From a bacterium (GTDB lineage: Bacteria; Bacteroidota; Bacteroidia; Cytophagales; Cyclobacteriaceae), in contig JANSWY010000024.1 of the NCBI GenBank assembly GCA_024743255.1, forward strand, positions 1 to 64,000: 64,000 nt of DNA. The letters run 5' to 3'. The position numbers and the translations under genes were made by a program. This document shows, one piece after another, positions 43,291 to 52,044 of the stretch. Each line of letters starts with the position of its first letter. Positions within the stretch are counted from its first letter, which is position 1. Under the pieces are notes generated by a model, which was given only the letters and a program-made list of their open reading frames with translations, was not told the origin of the DNA and ran no database searches.

Positions 43291-43903
43291 GTTAAAGCAA
43301 GTACTTCACTACTTATTGTTCAGAAGAAAGCCTTACCAAAGTAATGTTAGATGGTATGTTTGGCTGATAACAACTTTCCCGAGGTATTTCAGGCGTGGTA
43401 TTAGTCGGTCAGCAAGATTGGATTTAGTGCCTTTTAATCGTTTTGTGTTGGGTAAAAGATCAAAACTGGAAAAGAATGTGACCATTAATAATGGCATGGG
43501 AGATGTCATTATTGGAGATGATGTACAAATAGGAATTGGAACAGTGATCATAGGAAAAGTTACTATGAAGAACTACTGCGGTGTTTCTCAATATGTTCGA
43601 ATTATTGGAATGCATCATGGGTTGGATCCGGTAGCGCCACATCACGATTTACCTTGCAGTACCTCACCAGTACACCTTGGTGAAGATGTGTTTTTAGGAA
43701 CTGGAACAGTAGTGATGGGTAAGAAAGATGGCACACCATTAGTATTGGGAGACTATTGCAGGATTGGCGCAAATTCTGTGGTAACAACAGATATTCCACC
43801 TTATTCAATTGCTGTTGGTAATCCTGCGAGAGTAGTAAAAACGTGGAACTTTGATTTGAAAAAATGGGTGTCTATTGTAGGAGTTAAAGAATTAGTGGCT
43901 TAA
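43250..43903 (+). CDS. Hexapeptide-repeat acyltransferase (LbH)
   Basis: 217 residues. Helical N-terminal ~50 residues, then left-handed beta-helix hexapeptide repeats (VTINNGMGDVIIGDDVQIGI, VHLGEDVFLGTGTVVMG, YCRIGANSVVTTDI) and the ending IPPYSIAVGNPARVVK typical of maltose/xenobiotic O-acetyltransferases. It probably adds acetyl groups to the polysaccharide or its precursor. Last gene of the operon. Confidence 0.9.
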   Translation: MKERILKAARNNSKLKQVLHYLLFRRKPYQSNVRWYVWLITTFPRYFRRGISRSARLDLVPFNRFVLGKRSKLEKNVTINNGMGDVIIGDDVQIGIGTVIIGKVTMKNYCGVSQYVRIIGMHHGLDPVAPHHDLPCSTSPVHLGEDVFLGTGTVVMGKKDGTPLVLGDYCRIGANSVVTTDIPPYSIAVGNPARVVKTWNFDLKKWVSIVGVKELVA

Positions 43904-43924
43904 GAGTGAATACTCCTAAGCCAC
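43895..43924. terminator. Hairpin between convergent genes
   Basis: GTGGCTTAAGAGT and ACTCCTAAGCCAC pair over 13 bp with one mismatch, beginning inside the acyltransferase's last codons. No strong T-run. Confidence 0.6.
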
Positions 43925-43930
43925 AAATTA

Positions 43931-45376
43931 CTACTCAATTTTCTTTCCTTCAATCCTCGAAAATTTCATACTAGCTACTGATTCGTCCTTAAAAGTAAAT
44001 TTGAAACGTTGGCCAGAGTTCTTACTGAAAAATGTACTATCAGATTCCGGCCATAAGAAAACAGGTTCTTCAGCTATGTCCGCATCTAATTCTAGCCCAT
44101 CATCCTTTACTATTATTGTTGCTTTACCGTATTCCAGAAAATCATACTTGCCTACAAATTTCGAGAGTTGCTCCTGAGATTGCTCTTCGAAGACTCTTTT
44201 GCTATGAGAATAATCTGGTAAGTTGTATTCCCTAACGATACTGTGCATTATTTCCCTCATTATGATGCCACCATTATTTGAATTAACCATAATCACCACT
44301 GCATTAGCCGTTTCTTTCCAAACTAAAAGCTCAGCCCGAAAACCTTCATCAGACCCACCGTGCCCAAAACTTAGATCGAGCACATAAGGACCAAGACCTT
44401 GTGAATCTTCGTTAGGAGTAAGCATTTCGTTAACCGTTTTTGCTTTTAAAAGTCCGTCTTCTTGTGATTGCAATATTTGCTGAATTTCTTTTCCCCATAG
44501 GATCAACTCTGAGGGTGTTGTCCAAAGACCAGCAGCAGCCATTTCCGGGTAGGTATGCCATTTGCCTTCTACCGGGTTGCCATCTGAATGATAACCTGTT
44601 GCAGCTATTTGATGATACTTTTCTGGGAGTGGATTCTCGTAAGTACTGGATTTCATTCCGAGCGGATTTAATACATTTTCATACATGATCTCAGGGAATT
44701 GCTTTTGTTCAACATCGGTGATCATAAGCTGCATAATGGTATAACCACCACCGGAATATCTCCAACCCTCACCTGGTTTTTTATAAACACGAACTGGGTC
44801 TGTGTTGCCTTTACCATCTAAGATTTCTGGAGTATCTGGAATGGTATCACCTTTGGCATATCCAGGAAAACCCCAGACAGTGAGGCCTGCTGTGTGGTTG
44901 AGAATCCTTCTAAGTGTGACTTTTTCTTCCTGAGTAAACTCATTATCTGGCAATTTCCAGCTTGATAGATAGGTGTTGACATTTTCATCTAAATCAAAAG
45001 TACCTTGTTCAACAAGTTGGAGCGCTCTGGTAGCCGCAATTGGTTTGCTAATAGATCCTGCTTGAAAAAGTGTTTCAGTAGTAACTTTTCGATTTTCTGA
45101 GCTATCTGCAAATCCATAACCTCTAGCCCATTCAACTTCGCCATTGTTAAGTGCTGCAATACTGACACCAGGAATATTTAATTCCCTCATTCTTTCTTCG
45201 ATACTGTAAATGTTTTGAATGATCGTGTCCTTGTATTGGATTTCCAGATTCGACTCCAGTCCATTTTCTATTCTGGAGATTCTTTCATTTAAGTATTCTT
45301 GGTTTTTATTGGAGTTGTTGACACAGCTCAATAGAATGTATGAGCTAAGTAAGATTAGGCAATTGGTTTTCATCAA
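43931..45376 (-). CDS. Serine hydrolase (class C beta-lactamase/DD-peptidase family), lipoprotein
   Basis: 481 residues. Lipobox LLSCVNNS. Beta-lactamase fold with SISK (Ser108, Lys111), YSGGGY as the Tyr motif and FGHGGSDEGF in place of KTG. A C-terminal ~100-residue extension (VGKYDFLEYGKATIIVK to KFSRIEGKK) resembles the DUF3471-type lipocalin-like tail of such hydrolases. Likely a periplasmic or surface peptidase/esterase rather than a true beta-lactamase (inference). Followed downstream on the same strand by nothing; upstream lies a second serine hydrolase. Confidence 0.88.
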   Translation of the reverse strand: MMKTNCLILLSSYILLSCVNNSNKNQEYLNERISRIENGLESNLEIQYKDTIIQNIYSIEERMRELNIPGVSIAALNNGEVEWARGYGFADSSENRKVTTETLFQAGSISKPIAATRALQLVEQGTFDLDENVNTYLSSWKLPDNEFTQEEKVTLRRILNHTAGLTVWGFPGYAKGDTIPDTPEILDGKGNTDPVRVYKKPGEGWRYSGGGYTIMQLMITDVEQKQFPEIMYENVLNPLGMKSSTYENPLPEKYHQIAATGYHSDGNPVEGKWHTYPEMAAAGLWTTPSELILWGKEIQQILQSQEDGLLKAKTVNEMLTPNEDSQGLGPYVLDLSFGHGGSDEGFRAELLVWKETANAVVIMVNSNNGGIIMREIMHSIVREYNLPDYSHSKRVFEEQSQEQLSKFVGKYDFLEYGKATIIVKDDGLELDADIAEEPVFLWPESDSTFFSKNSGQRFKFTFKDESVASMKFSRIEGKKIE

Positions 45377-45468
45377 ATTTTGAGTTTTAGTATTGATCGG
45401 TTTTTTTGAGTACCGAGGATTTGATGAATGGTTACGTGGTTGATGGTTAATTTTGGTTGCTTAGTTTT

Positions 45469-46497
45469 TCATGAACTCCCTCTTCTTAATATCTTAACTA
45501 TCCTGTTAATCGTAATTTCAGAGAGATTCCATTCATATCCATTAAAATCAGTTGTATTGATAAACTGTACCACAACAGCATCAATATCTTTATGGTATTC
45601 TGCCAGACTTTGGTAACCAACAACAAGACCTCCATGGTCATAGACATAAGGATAAATCTCCTTTTCTCCGTCATCAAAAACTGAACCATCGTTTAAAGCC
45701 CGCAGGAAAATGCCCACATCCTGAGCTGTTGCTAACATTCCATATTCCCTGGCTTTAAAATCATCGTCGTACCCAACATAATATCCACTCATAACATCAC
45801 CTAAATCAACATCTTTGATTGAAAAATAGGTGTTATTAAGGTTCAGAGGAATCAATATTCTCTCTTTGATAAATCTTTGGTGCTGGTAACCAAGTAATTT
45901 ATCCATGAGCTGACGAAGCAATAGATAATTAGTATTGGAATATTCATAATCTTCATCGGGTTCAAAACTAGCTGGTAAATCGAGAGCAAACTCAAGAGCT
46001 AGTTTACCATTATCTTGTTCATTTTCCCAGTATGCAGGATTATCTGTATAGTTGGGTATGCCAGACCGGTGTTGAATCATCATCTTTAAAGTGATCTTTT
46101 CTGCATTTTCAATTCTACCTACAAGTTCAGGAAAGTGATAAGCAACTGTTTCATCTAAAGATAGGCGTCCCTCTTTAACGAGCTTGGTGATAGAAACGGC
46201 CACATATAGTTTACTTATACTGGCGATTTTAAATAATGAATTTGGATCAGCTGGTGTTTTGGATTTTCGATCCTTCCAGCCTCCGGTATAAAATGCTGGT
46301 GGTTTTCCGGCTTCATCCACATAAACAATCATGCCATCAAACCCATGACCAATAGCCTCCTCTACCTGCTCCTGTATGGTGTCTGGTAGAGGAAGTATCC
46401 ATGCTTTTACCAATATCCAGGGGACATAGAATAATGAGAATGCGGTACTTGTTAATAACACAATTCTAAATATCTGTTTACCCCGATTCTTTTTCAT
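45469..46497 (-). CDS. Serine hydrolase (beta-lactamase family), membrane-anchored
   Basis: 342 residues with an N-terminal transmembrane anchor (~11-32). Motifs SISK (Ser93, Lys96), YSNTNY and YDHGGLVVGYQS. Closely placed paralogue type of the gene downstream (43931), but shorter, without the C-terminal tail. Function probably peptidase or esterase. Confidence 0.88.
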   Translation of the reverse strand: MKKNRGKQIFRIVLLTSTAFSLFYVPWILVKAWILPLPDTIQEQVEEAIGHGFDGMIVYVDEAGKPPAFYTGGWKDRKSKTPADPNSLFKIASISKLYVAVSITKLVKEGRLSLDETVAYHFPELVGRIENAEKITLKMMIQHRSGIPNYTDNPAYWENEQDNGKLALEFALDLPASFEPDEDYEYSNTNYLLLRQLMDKLLGYQHQRFIKERILIPLNLNNTYFSIKDVDLGDVMSGYYVGYDDDFKAREYGMLATAQDVGIFLRALNDGSVFDDGEKEIYPYVYDHGGLVVGYQSLAEYHKDIDAVVVQFINTTDFNGYEWNLSEITINRIVKILRRGSS

Positions 46498-46588
46498 TTT
46501 TCCTTATTGTACACAACAATGTGTAATTATGTGGTATTGAATGAAAGGTAATAATAATTAGATTTGCTATCAATATTCCCCCTTTGTA

Positions 46589-47920
46589 CTACATATCCTC
46601 AGCCACAAACAAAATTCTAAACGGCTCAGAATTTAACCATTTTTTTGCGGCCAACTGTATATCCTTTTTAGTAGTTTGTAACTGAATTCTCAGTTGATCA
46701 AAATAGTATGCCGGATCATCTTCATATAATAGTCCCTCACCCAATAACTCAGTTCTACTAAATTGGAAGCCCAAATTATTTTGCATGCGAACCATTCTAT
46801 CTATGACTTTTTGCTTGCCCAACTCTAACTCTTTATTGGAAACTCCATAATTCAGAAGAGATTCGATTTGATCTTTAAGCAGGATTTCAGCAATGGTACT
46901 GTCTTTTAAAGAAGAAAAGGAAACATACATACCAAACTGACCTCCATATTCATAAAAATCTACTAAATCGCGTGAGTTAGCTTCAATTACATCTTCTGTT
47001 AAGGATTTCAGTTTGCTTAATCTTTTGTCTAATATATGGGAAAGTAGATTCAATGTTGAAGCATCTTTTGAACCAAACTCTGGTGCTGCCCAACTGAATA
47101 TCATTACATGATTTGCTGAATCCGGAACCGGACTAGGTAATGTCAATCGCGAATTTTGATGCTTTCCTGGTTTTAGAGGTTGTTTGCTGAAGTTTTCTCC
47201 AGGGAATTGCCCAAAGTATTGAAGCACCAACTGCTTTGCCAATAGTGAGTCAAAATTCCCTACTATGAAAAGGTAGCTATTGGAGACTTTAAAATATTTG
47301 TCATACCAATTTTTAAAATCTGAAATGATGAATTCTCTATTGTTTTGGCGAGTCCCATATCCACCATGTCCATATGGATGATCCACTCCATATGTGCCGC
47401 CATCAATTGCTGAACTTCCGATTGCACTCCAGAAGAGATTAGAAGAGTTTCTTTCTATTTCTGCCAGTACCCTTTTTCTTTCGTATTCCACATTTTTTTC
47501 TGAAATTCGGTCAGGTCCCGCGGAAAATCTTCCTGCCGAGTATTGGAGAGCAAGCTCAAACCCTTCCGGTTCAACCTGTACAAAATACCTGATGAAATCC
47601 TTTCTGACCTGGGCGTTACTATTCGTCATATAGGAAAAGAATAGATCGTATTTTTCCTTCCCCATGGGTGTTCCGGGAGTGACATGCTCGAAAAAATGTG
47701 CAAGTCCATGTTGATCTTTATTTTCATATCTGACTCCTCCTCTTACCCAGAATTCTACCGAAATGTCCTTGACAGAGGTGTCTTGTTGAAGTACAATCTG
47801 AAGTCCGTTATCTAAAGAGTAATGTTCAAAATTCATCAAGAGAGAATCAATTGAATTGACTTGTGCTTGAAGAGGGAAAGATGCACATAATGCGATTAAT
47901 ATAAATTTTAGTCTGACCAT
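46589..47920 (-). CDS. M16 family zinc peptidase (insulinase-like)
   Basis: 443 residues with a signal peptide (to PLQAQ). Inverted zinc motif H-x2-E-H: His75, Glu78, His79 in HGLAHFFEHV; the third ligand is probably a Glu in the VEYERKRVLAEIERN helix. N-terminal M16 domain about 35-190 and C-terminal M16_C about 200-370. It most likely degrades peptides in the periplasm. One-chain, about half of long M16A proteins, as in bacterial M16B; a partner inactive subunit is not visible here. Confidence 0.88.
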   Translation of the reverse strand: MVRLKFILIALCASFPLQAQVNSIDSLLMNFEHYSLDNGLQIVLQQDTSVKDISVEFWVRGGVRYENKDQHGLAHFFEHVTPGTPMGKEKYDLFFSYMTNSNAQVRKDFIRYFVQVEPEGFELALQYSAGRFSAGPDRISEKNVEYERKRVLAEIERNSSNLFWSAIGSSAIDGGTYGVDHPYGHGGYGTRQNNREFIISDFKNWYDKYFKVSNSYLFIVGNFDSLLAKQLVLQYFGQFPGENFSKQPLKPGKHQNSRLTLPSPVPDSANHVMIFSWAAPEFGSKDASTLNLLSHILDKRLSKLKSLTEDVIEANSRDLVDFYEYGGQFGMYVSFSSLKDSTIAEILLKDQIESLLNYGVSNKELELGKQKVIDRMVRMQNNLGFQFSRTELLGEGLLYEDDPAYYFDQLRIQLQTTKKDIQLAAKKWLNSEPFRILFVAEDM

Positions 47921-48061
47921 TTGTATGTTAGTTTGATATGCTCAGATGACTTTGGTATTGACAAATGGATGCATGGTCTGATTTTCTTAGGGTTGAATCG
48001 GGACTTTAATGGTCTCAATCGGGAATTGAGGGCGAGGAGATTTACATTTAGAAAGACATCT

Positions 48062-48092
48062 GAGTCAAAGAAGATTCTTGCTGACTCTTTTT
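48062..48092 (+). terminator. Orphan plus-strand terminator
   Basis: GAGTCA-AAGAA-GA-TTCTT-GC-TGACTC is followed by TTTTT on the plus strand only. No plus-strand protein gene precedes it, since the neighbouring genes run on the minus strand. Confidence 0.5.
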
Positions 48093-48124
48093 AGGAAGTA
48101 GCTAGAGAGGACTATTAATTTTAT

Positions 48125-48394
48125 TCATTCAGACTCATTAACCTGACCTTTTTTCAAATTGCGTATAAGCAGTTTGAATAACATAGGAGACAGCCAAATT
48201 ATCAATAAGAAAATCCCAATAATCTTCAAATACGCATAGAACCCTGGACCAATGCTACCATCAGATGCAGAAATGAATTTCGAATTCATATGGATATCAA
48301 AAACAGCCATAAATACAAATGCCCCAGGCAGAGCCAGGACGCTCAGGAAAATTTGAATGGTGAATGTTATGATCTGTTTGTTAGTAATTCTCAT
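48125..48394 (-). CDS. Small two-helix membrane protein
   Basis: 89 residues: two transmembrane helices (IQIFLSVLALPGAFVFMAVF; IIGIFLLIIWLSPMLFKLLI) with a short loop and a charged tail. No family recognised. It lies 21 bp downstream of the DUF2200 gene on the same strand. Confidence 0.6.
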   Translation of the reverse strand: MRITNKQIITFTIQIFLSVLALPGAFVFMAVFDIHMNSKFISASDGSIGPGFYAYLKIIGIFLLIIWLSPMLFKLLIRNLKKGQVNESE

Positions 48395-48415
48395 CCAGAG
48401 GAGTATTTCATTGCT

Positions 48416-48793
48416 CTACTTTTTCTCTTCCCTCAAAATTTTCTCCATCTTCCGACCTTTGGCCAATTCATCAACAAGCTTTTCGAATTGTCTGCATTGT
48501 TTGTACAGTTGAAATTCTTCCTCTATTTCTTCAATTCGATAACCACATACTACTCCTTTAATCATATGTGCATTGGGATGTATTTTGGCTTGCTCGAAAA
48601 ATGTTCTGAAAGTAACTTTTTCATCAATCAGTGACTGTAATTTGTCCTCATCATAACCTGTGAACCACTCTATCACCTGATGGAATTCTACTTTAGTTCT
48701 ACCATTCTTTTCCAGTCTATTCCAGTAAAGAGGGTAGATGGAGGCGAAAATCATATTCGCAACTTTCTCTTCTTTCTCGGTTGTAACTTTCAT
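48416..48793 (-). CDS. DUF2200 family protein
   Basis: 125 residues: MIFASIYPLYWNRLEKNGRT, HQVIEWFTGYDEDKLQSLID, VTFRTFFEQAKIHPNAHMIK and KLVDELAKGRKMEKILRE are characteristic of DUF2200. Cytosolic, no signal; function unknown. Its start overlaps the 3' end of the next upstream gene by 77 bp. Confidence 0.9.
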   Translation of the reverse strand: MKVTTEKEEKVANMIFASIYPLYWNRLEKNGRTKVEFHQVIEWFTGYDEDKLQSLIDEKVTFRTFFEQAKIHPNAHMIKGVVCGYRIEEIEEEFQLYKQCRQFEKLVDELAKGRKMEKILREEKK

Positions 48794-49199
48794 TTTGTTG
48801 ATTTAGTGTGGTTTGGTTAGTGGAAGGTAGTAAGAAATATGGAGAGTCTTTAGTCAGACAGTCTTTTAGGATGGTGAACACCTTTTGGCTAAAGCCACTT
48901 TTTTCTGTCGATTCGGGTGTGACCAAAGTATATTGCCAAAGGGATGATTTTTTAGAAGAAATTAAATAGAGGCAACCTTGCGCATTAATATTGGAGTTGA
49001 ATCCGTGGATCTCATACTCATCAAGCATCCTCTTGTTCTTGGCGTAAAACCGTTCAAACCAATTCTCTTTTTCCATGATTGTCTCAGAGTCGACCAGCAT
49101 TTCTGGCCACAACGATTTCAACTCATCTTCGAATTGGTTGATGATCGAATTAAATGCTTTGCTCGAAGTTAATACATTATCGTACCCAGTGATTTCCAT
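48717..49199 (-). CDS. Hypothetical protein
   Basis: 160 residues, no signal peptide. Helical start (SSKAFNSIINQFEDELKSLW), then strand-rich part (NINAQGCLYLISSKKSSLWQ) and a helix (GFSQKVFTILKDCLT). No family recognised. The last ~25 residues, rich in Arg/Glu, overlap the DUF2200 gene and may be read past a lost stop. Confidence 0.55.
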   Translation of the reverse strand: MEITGYDNVLTSSKAFNSIINQFEDELKSLWPEMLVDSETIMEKENWFERFYAKNKRMLDEYEIHGFNSNINAQGCLYLISSKKSSLWQYTLVTPESTEKSGFSQKVFTILKDCLTKDSPYFLLPSTNQTTLNQQNESYNRERRESCEYDFRLHLPSLLE

Positions 49200-49281
49200 C
49201 AGAACAAATAAAATTCATTTAGTAGTTTAGATGTTTAAATAATTAGCCTTGTTTAGAGAAGTGAAATGTCTACCACCCTAT

Positions 49282-49692
49282 TTATGGTGCTGTTTCCTCC
49301 TTCCATGTGACTGCCAGGTAAATAATCAGTAAGCCAGTACAAATCTCAAAGAAGCTAAAGAACATATAATGTGGTGTTCCTCCCATAGTCACCGTAAAAG
49401 CCTGAATGGAGGTTGTAATGATACCAGTAACAATATTCAAATATTTGTTCACTTTGAACTTCAGGGTTCTGGATAAAACAATCATAATCATGGGTATTTG
49501 CATGATCCCAGCGAAGATTAATAAAAACTCTTCGGTAATCTCCATACCACCCACTGTACCAGATAAAAATGCCTCTAAATACTTAGAAAGGTGTAACGTA
49601 AATACATCACAGTAGATATAATTCACTGTTAGGTATATCCAAAGTAGAGATAATAGATTTTTACGATTGCCGTCCCATTCAAAAACTTTCAT
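49282..49692 (-). CDS. DUF6326-like four-helix membrane protein
   Basis: 136 residues with four transmembrane helices (LLSLLWIYLTVNYIYCDVF; FLLIFAGIMQIPMIMIVLS; NIVTGIITTSIQAFTVTMG; FFSFFEICTGLLIIYLAVTW). Resembles the DUF6326 family. Single gene; function unknown. Confidence 0.7.
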   Translation of the reverse strand: MKVFEWDGNRKNLLSLLWIYLTVNYIYCDVFTLHLSKYLEAFLSGTVGGMEITEEFLLIFAGIMQIPMIMIVLSRTLKFKVNKYLNIVTGIITTSIQAFTVTMGGTPHYMFFSFFEICTGLLIIYLAVTWKEETAP

Positions 49693-49834
49693 AGTATTCC
49701 GGTTTAGATTTTACAATTCACTAAGCAGGTTGTTGTTAAAAATTACAATAAGATATAAATGTCTATGAACTAATAGGCTAAATAGTGAAGCGAATAAGTA
49801 CACTTTTTTTTCTAGTGTTACAAAGAAAATAAAG

Positions 49835-50128
49835 TCACTCAGGTTTCAACTGTCGATTATCCTGCATGGCTACTACAATAATTTCACTTCCCCGAACATA
49901 GTAGTAAACAGAAGTATGTTTGTGCAAAACTGCTTTTCTTAACTCAGGATATTTATGAGAAGCAGGGTATAATTCAGGGAATAACGATATGGTCTGTTCA
50001 AACTGTGAAATCAACTTTAGAAAGTTCTTTTCCTCTCTTTTTGTGAATTTTCTTGTCAGATAGTTGCGAATACTTTGGGCGTTACTTAATGATCGAGCTG
50101 TCCACTTGACTTCAAGTGATTTAGTCAT
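49835..50128 (-). CDS. RelE/ParE-type toxin
   Basis: 97 residues: LEVKWTARSLSNAQSIRNYL, a helical middle, then YPELRKAVLHKHTSVYYYVR and EIIVVAMQDNRQLKPE, the ParE/RelE fold. Overlaps the antitoxin gene by 8 bp, toxin second. Target (ribosome or gyrase) cannot be told. Confidence 0.85.
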   Translation of the reverse strand: MTKSLEVKWTARSLSNAQSIRNYLTRKFTKREEKNFLKLISQFEQTISLFPELYPASHKYPELRKAVLHKHTSVYYYVRGSEIIVVAMQDNRQLKPE

Positions 50129-50375
50129 TTGAACCTAACTCCTTCCAGAAAATTTCTGAAGAGATTGTGTTGCCTTCTTCTAAATCTTTCAAACCTAGTT
50201 TTATGTTATTCTTATCTTGTTCGCTTAAGCTATCCCACCAGTCGCCATTCGAAGAGCCTCTTGAAAGTTTAATGGAATTTAAAAGGTGTAGAAGGTTGGA
50301 ATCATTTAGTGAACCTACCCATTTTGACAATTCTTCTCTCAATAAATTGAATTCTGCGGTACTCATTTTTGTCAT
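50121..50375 (-). CDS. Antitoxin partner of RelE/ParE toxin
   Basis: 84 residues from the ATG at 50375 (50366 also possible; the frame opens further upstream at a GTG). Helical; C terminus DKNNIKLGLKDLEEGNTISS then FWKEL is the usual toxin-binding tail of such antitoxins. No clear DNA-binding domain seen. First gene of the pair, so it is made before the toxin. Confidence 0.8.
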   Translation of the reverse strand: MTKMSTAEFNLLREELSKWVGSLNDSNLLHLLNSIKLSRGSSNGDWWDSLSEQDKNNIKLGLKDLEEGNTISSEIFWKELGSND

Positions 50376-50487
50376 TTTATAAAGATACGAAATATGCACC
50401 AACACATGGTTAAAAATATCAGTGCGTTTATGATGCTAAATAAAACAATCCAAGTCTATTTATGGCGGACTGAATTAGTAAGGTAGA

Positions 50488-50502
50488 CCCCTTCGGAAGG
50501 GG
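50488..50502 (-). terminator. Hairpin downstream of CPBP gene
   Basis: CCCCTT-CGG-AAGGGG, a GC-rich hairpin 15 bases beyond the stop of the CPBP gene; T-run weak. Confidence 0.5.
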
Positions 50503-50516
50503 CCTAAGACATTGTC

Positions 50517-51179
50517 CTAAGCCAACCCAAAGTAAAAGCTAAGTATTCCCAATGTATTAAAAAAGCCATGAATCATAATCATGAACCATAAATCATATTT
50601 GCGAAGGTAGAATATGATGAAAAATAGAGCTCCGACGGTTGTGGCAACAATTTGTCCGGTGAGTCCTTGCTGCATGTGCATGTATCCAAAGAAGCTGCAA
50701 AAGATTAGCATGTTAATCAGAAGGCTGATTTTACTATCGCCAAAGAATTTAACAAACTGTCTTACAAAGAATCCTCGGAAAATAATTTCTTCTCCAAAAG
50801 CTGCAGTTACCCAGATAACTAACAACCATGTAAGAGTAGTTGGGAGATTTCCTCTCAATTGTTCAGTGTTTGTGTAATTAATAGCATCTCCAGTTAGCAT
50901 CTCAACAGTAGGAACCAGTGCAAAGACATAGAAAACGAATAAGCCAAATGCTGTTAATGGAGCAATGAGTAACAGGTTTTTGGCATTGAATCTTTCACGA
51001 TAAAACCCAAGTGAAGAAAATGCTTTTCCCTTGAACTCAATGAAATTGGCAACAATGATTACTAAGGAAATAATGATGTTCTCAAAAATGGTTCTGGTCA
51101 CCGGCCCGAAGTACATGAAGAGGATAAAGGACAGGGTTACTATTGGAAGTATGATTTGTTTTAAAGTTAAGTTTTTCAT
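50517..51179 (-). CDS. CPBP family intramembrane metalloprotease
   Basis: 220 residues, about six to seven transmembrane helices. CPBP motifs: FGEEIIFRGFF (Glu130, Glu131, Arg135), FGYMHMQQG (His) and MIHGFFNTLG (His, Asn). Family includes CAAX proteases and bacteriocin-processing enzymes; substrate unknown. Confidence 0.88.
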   Translation of the reverse strand: MKNLTLKQIILPIVTLSFILFMYFGPVTRTIFENIIISLVIIVANFIEFKGKAFSSLGFYRERFNAKNLLLIAPLTAFGLFVFYVFALVPTVEMLTGDAINYTNTEQLRGNLPTTLTWLLVIWVTAAFGEEIIFRGFFVRQFVKFFGDSKISLLINMLIFCSFFGYMHMQQGLTGQIVATTVGALFFIIFYLRKYDLWFMIMIHGFFNTLGILSFYFGLA

Positions 51180-51289
51180 CTTTCTATTTGTTTAAATTGA
51201 TATGAGGGCAATATCAACCTAATCTACCCGCATAGAAAGGTGTTTATGTTGGATCGTCGTTAAGACTAGTTGAATTGTAACCGATCCAG

Positions 51290-52042
51290 TTACCAGTTCA
51301 TCCAGTTCTTAAATTCACTGGTTTTTGGCCTGCTTACAATGAATTCCTGATCTCTTGGATTGGTCACCTGAAGTATCACACGATGATTGAAATATGGCTC
51401 TATTTTCAAGATGGAAGACTTAGCTACTATTTGTCCACGGTTGATTTTGAAGAATTTTGATTGATCCAATGTGCTAAATAAATCATCGATTGTCTCTTCA
51501 ATGATGAAGCGCTTGCCAACCGTTACCCCGAAAGTGATGCTGTCTTCAGAATAGCAATAGAGTAAATCTGATATCTTGAGTTGGACAAACCCATTTCCCG
51601 ATTTTACCAGTATACCATCTCTTTCTGAAGGTCCTTGTATGTCGCTGAGAAGTTGCTTCAAAGTAGCTGTATCTAAAGCAGCAGAATTATTTGATTCGAG
51701 GAATTTGTCGAGTGCTCCTTTTAGATCTTCTTGTTGGATAGGTTTTAGTAGATAGTCAACACTATTTACTTTGAAGGCCTGGATAGCGTATTGGTCAAAG
51801 GCTGTTGTAAAGATGATTGGAGCTTTAACTGTTGTTTTTTGAAAAATTTCAAAGCTTAGACCATCAGCTAGTTGGATGTCCATGAAAACGAGATCGGGAG
51901 TTTCGTTTTGTTCGAACCAAAGCACAGCATCTTCGACTGTATCGATTATTTCCAATAACTCGAATTTAAACTCACAGGCATTCAACATTAACTGCAACTG
52001 GTTAACCGCCCGGATTTCGTCTTCAATGATTAAGATTTTCAT
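51290..52042 (-). CDS. LytTR-family response regulator
   Basis: 250 residues. Receiver domain ~1-120 with Asp55 (LVFMDIQLAD) as phosphorylation site and Lys in YLLKPI; LytTR DNA-binding domain ~140-250 (GILVKSGNGFVQLKISDLLY, FFKINRGQIVAKSSI). Two bases from the sensor kinase gene, so a cognate pair. Confidence 0.94.
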   Translation of the reverse strand: MKILIIEDEIRAVNQLQLMLNACEFKFELLEIIDTVEDAVLWFEQNETPDLVFMDIQLADGLSFEIFQKTTVKAPIIFTTAFDQYAIQAFKVNSVDYLLKPIQQEDLKGALDKFLESNNSAALDTATLKQLLSDIQGPSERDGILVKSGNGFVQLKISDLLYCYSEDSITFGVTVGKRFIIEETIDDLFSTLDQSKFFKINRGQIVAKSSILKIEPYFNHRVILQVTNPRDQEFIVSRPKTSEFKNWMNW

Positions 52043-52044
52043 GG

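Noticed and set aside
43931-46497. Two beta-lactamase-fold genes as antibiotic resistance
   Set aside because: They have SxxK but altered Tyr and KTG motifs plus a lipoprotein or membrane anchor, which fits the broad serine hydrolase family better than true class C beta-lactamases.
50488-50502. CCCCTTCGGAAGGGG as a candidate small RNA or riboswitch
   Set aside because: It lies just after the CPBP stop and is better explained as a terminator hairpin.
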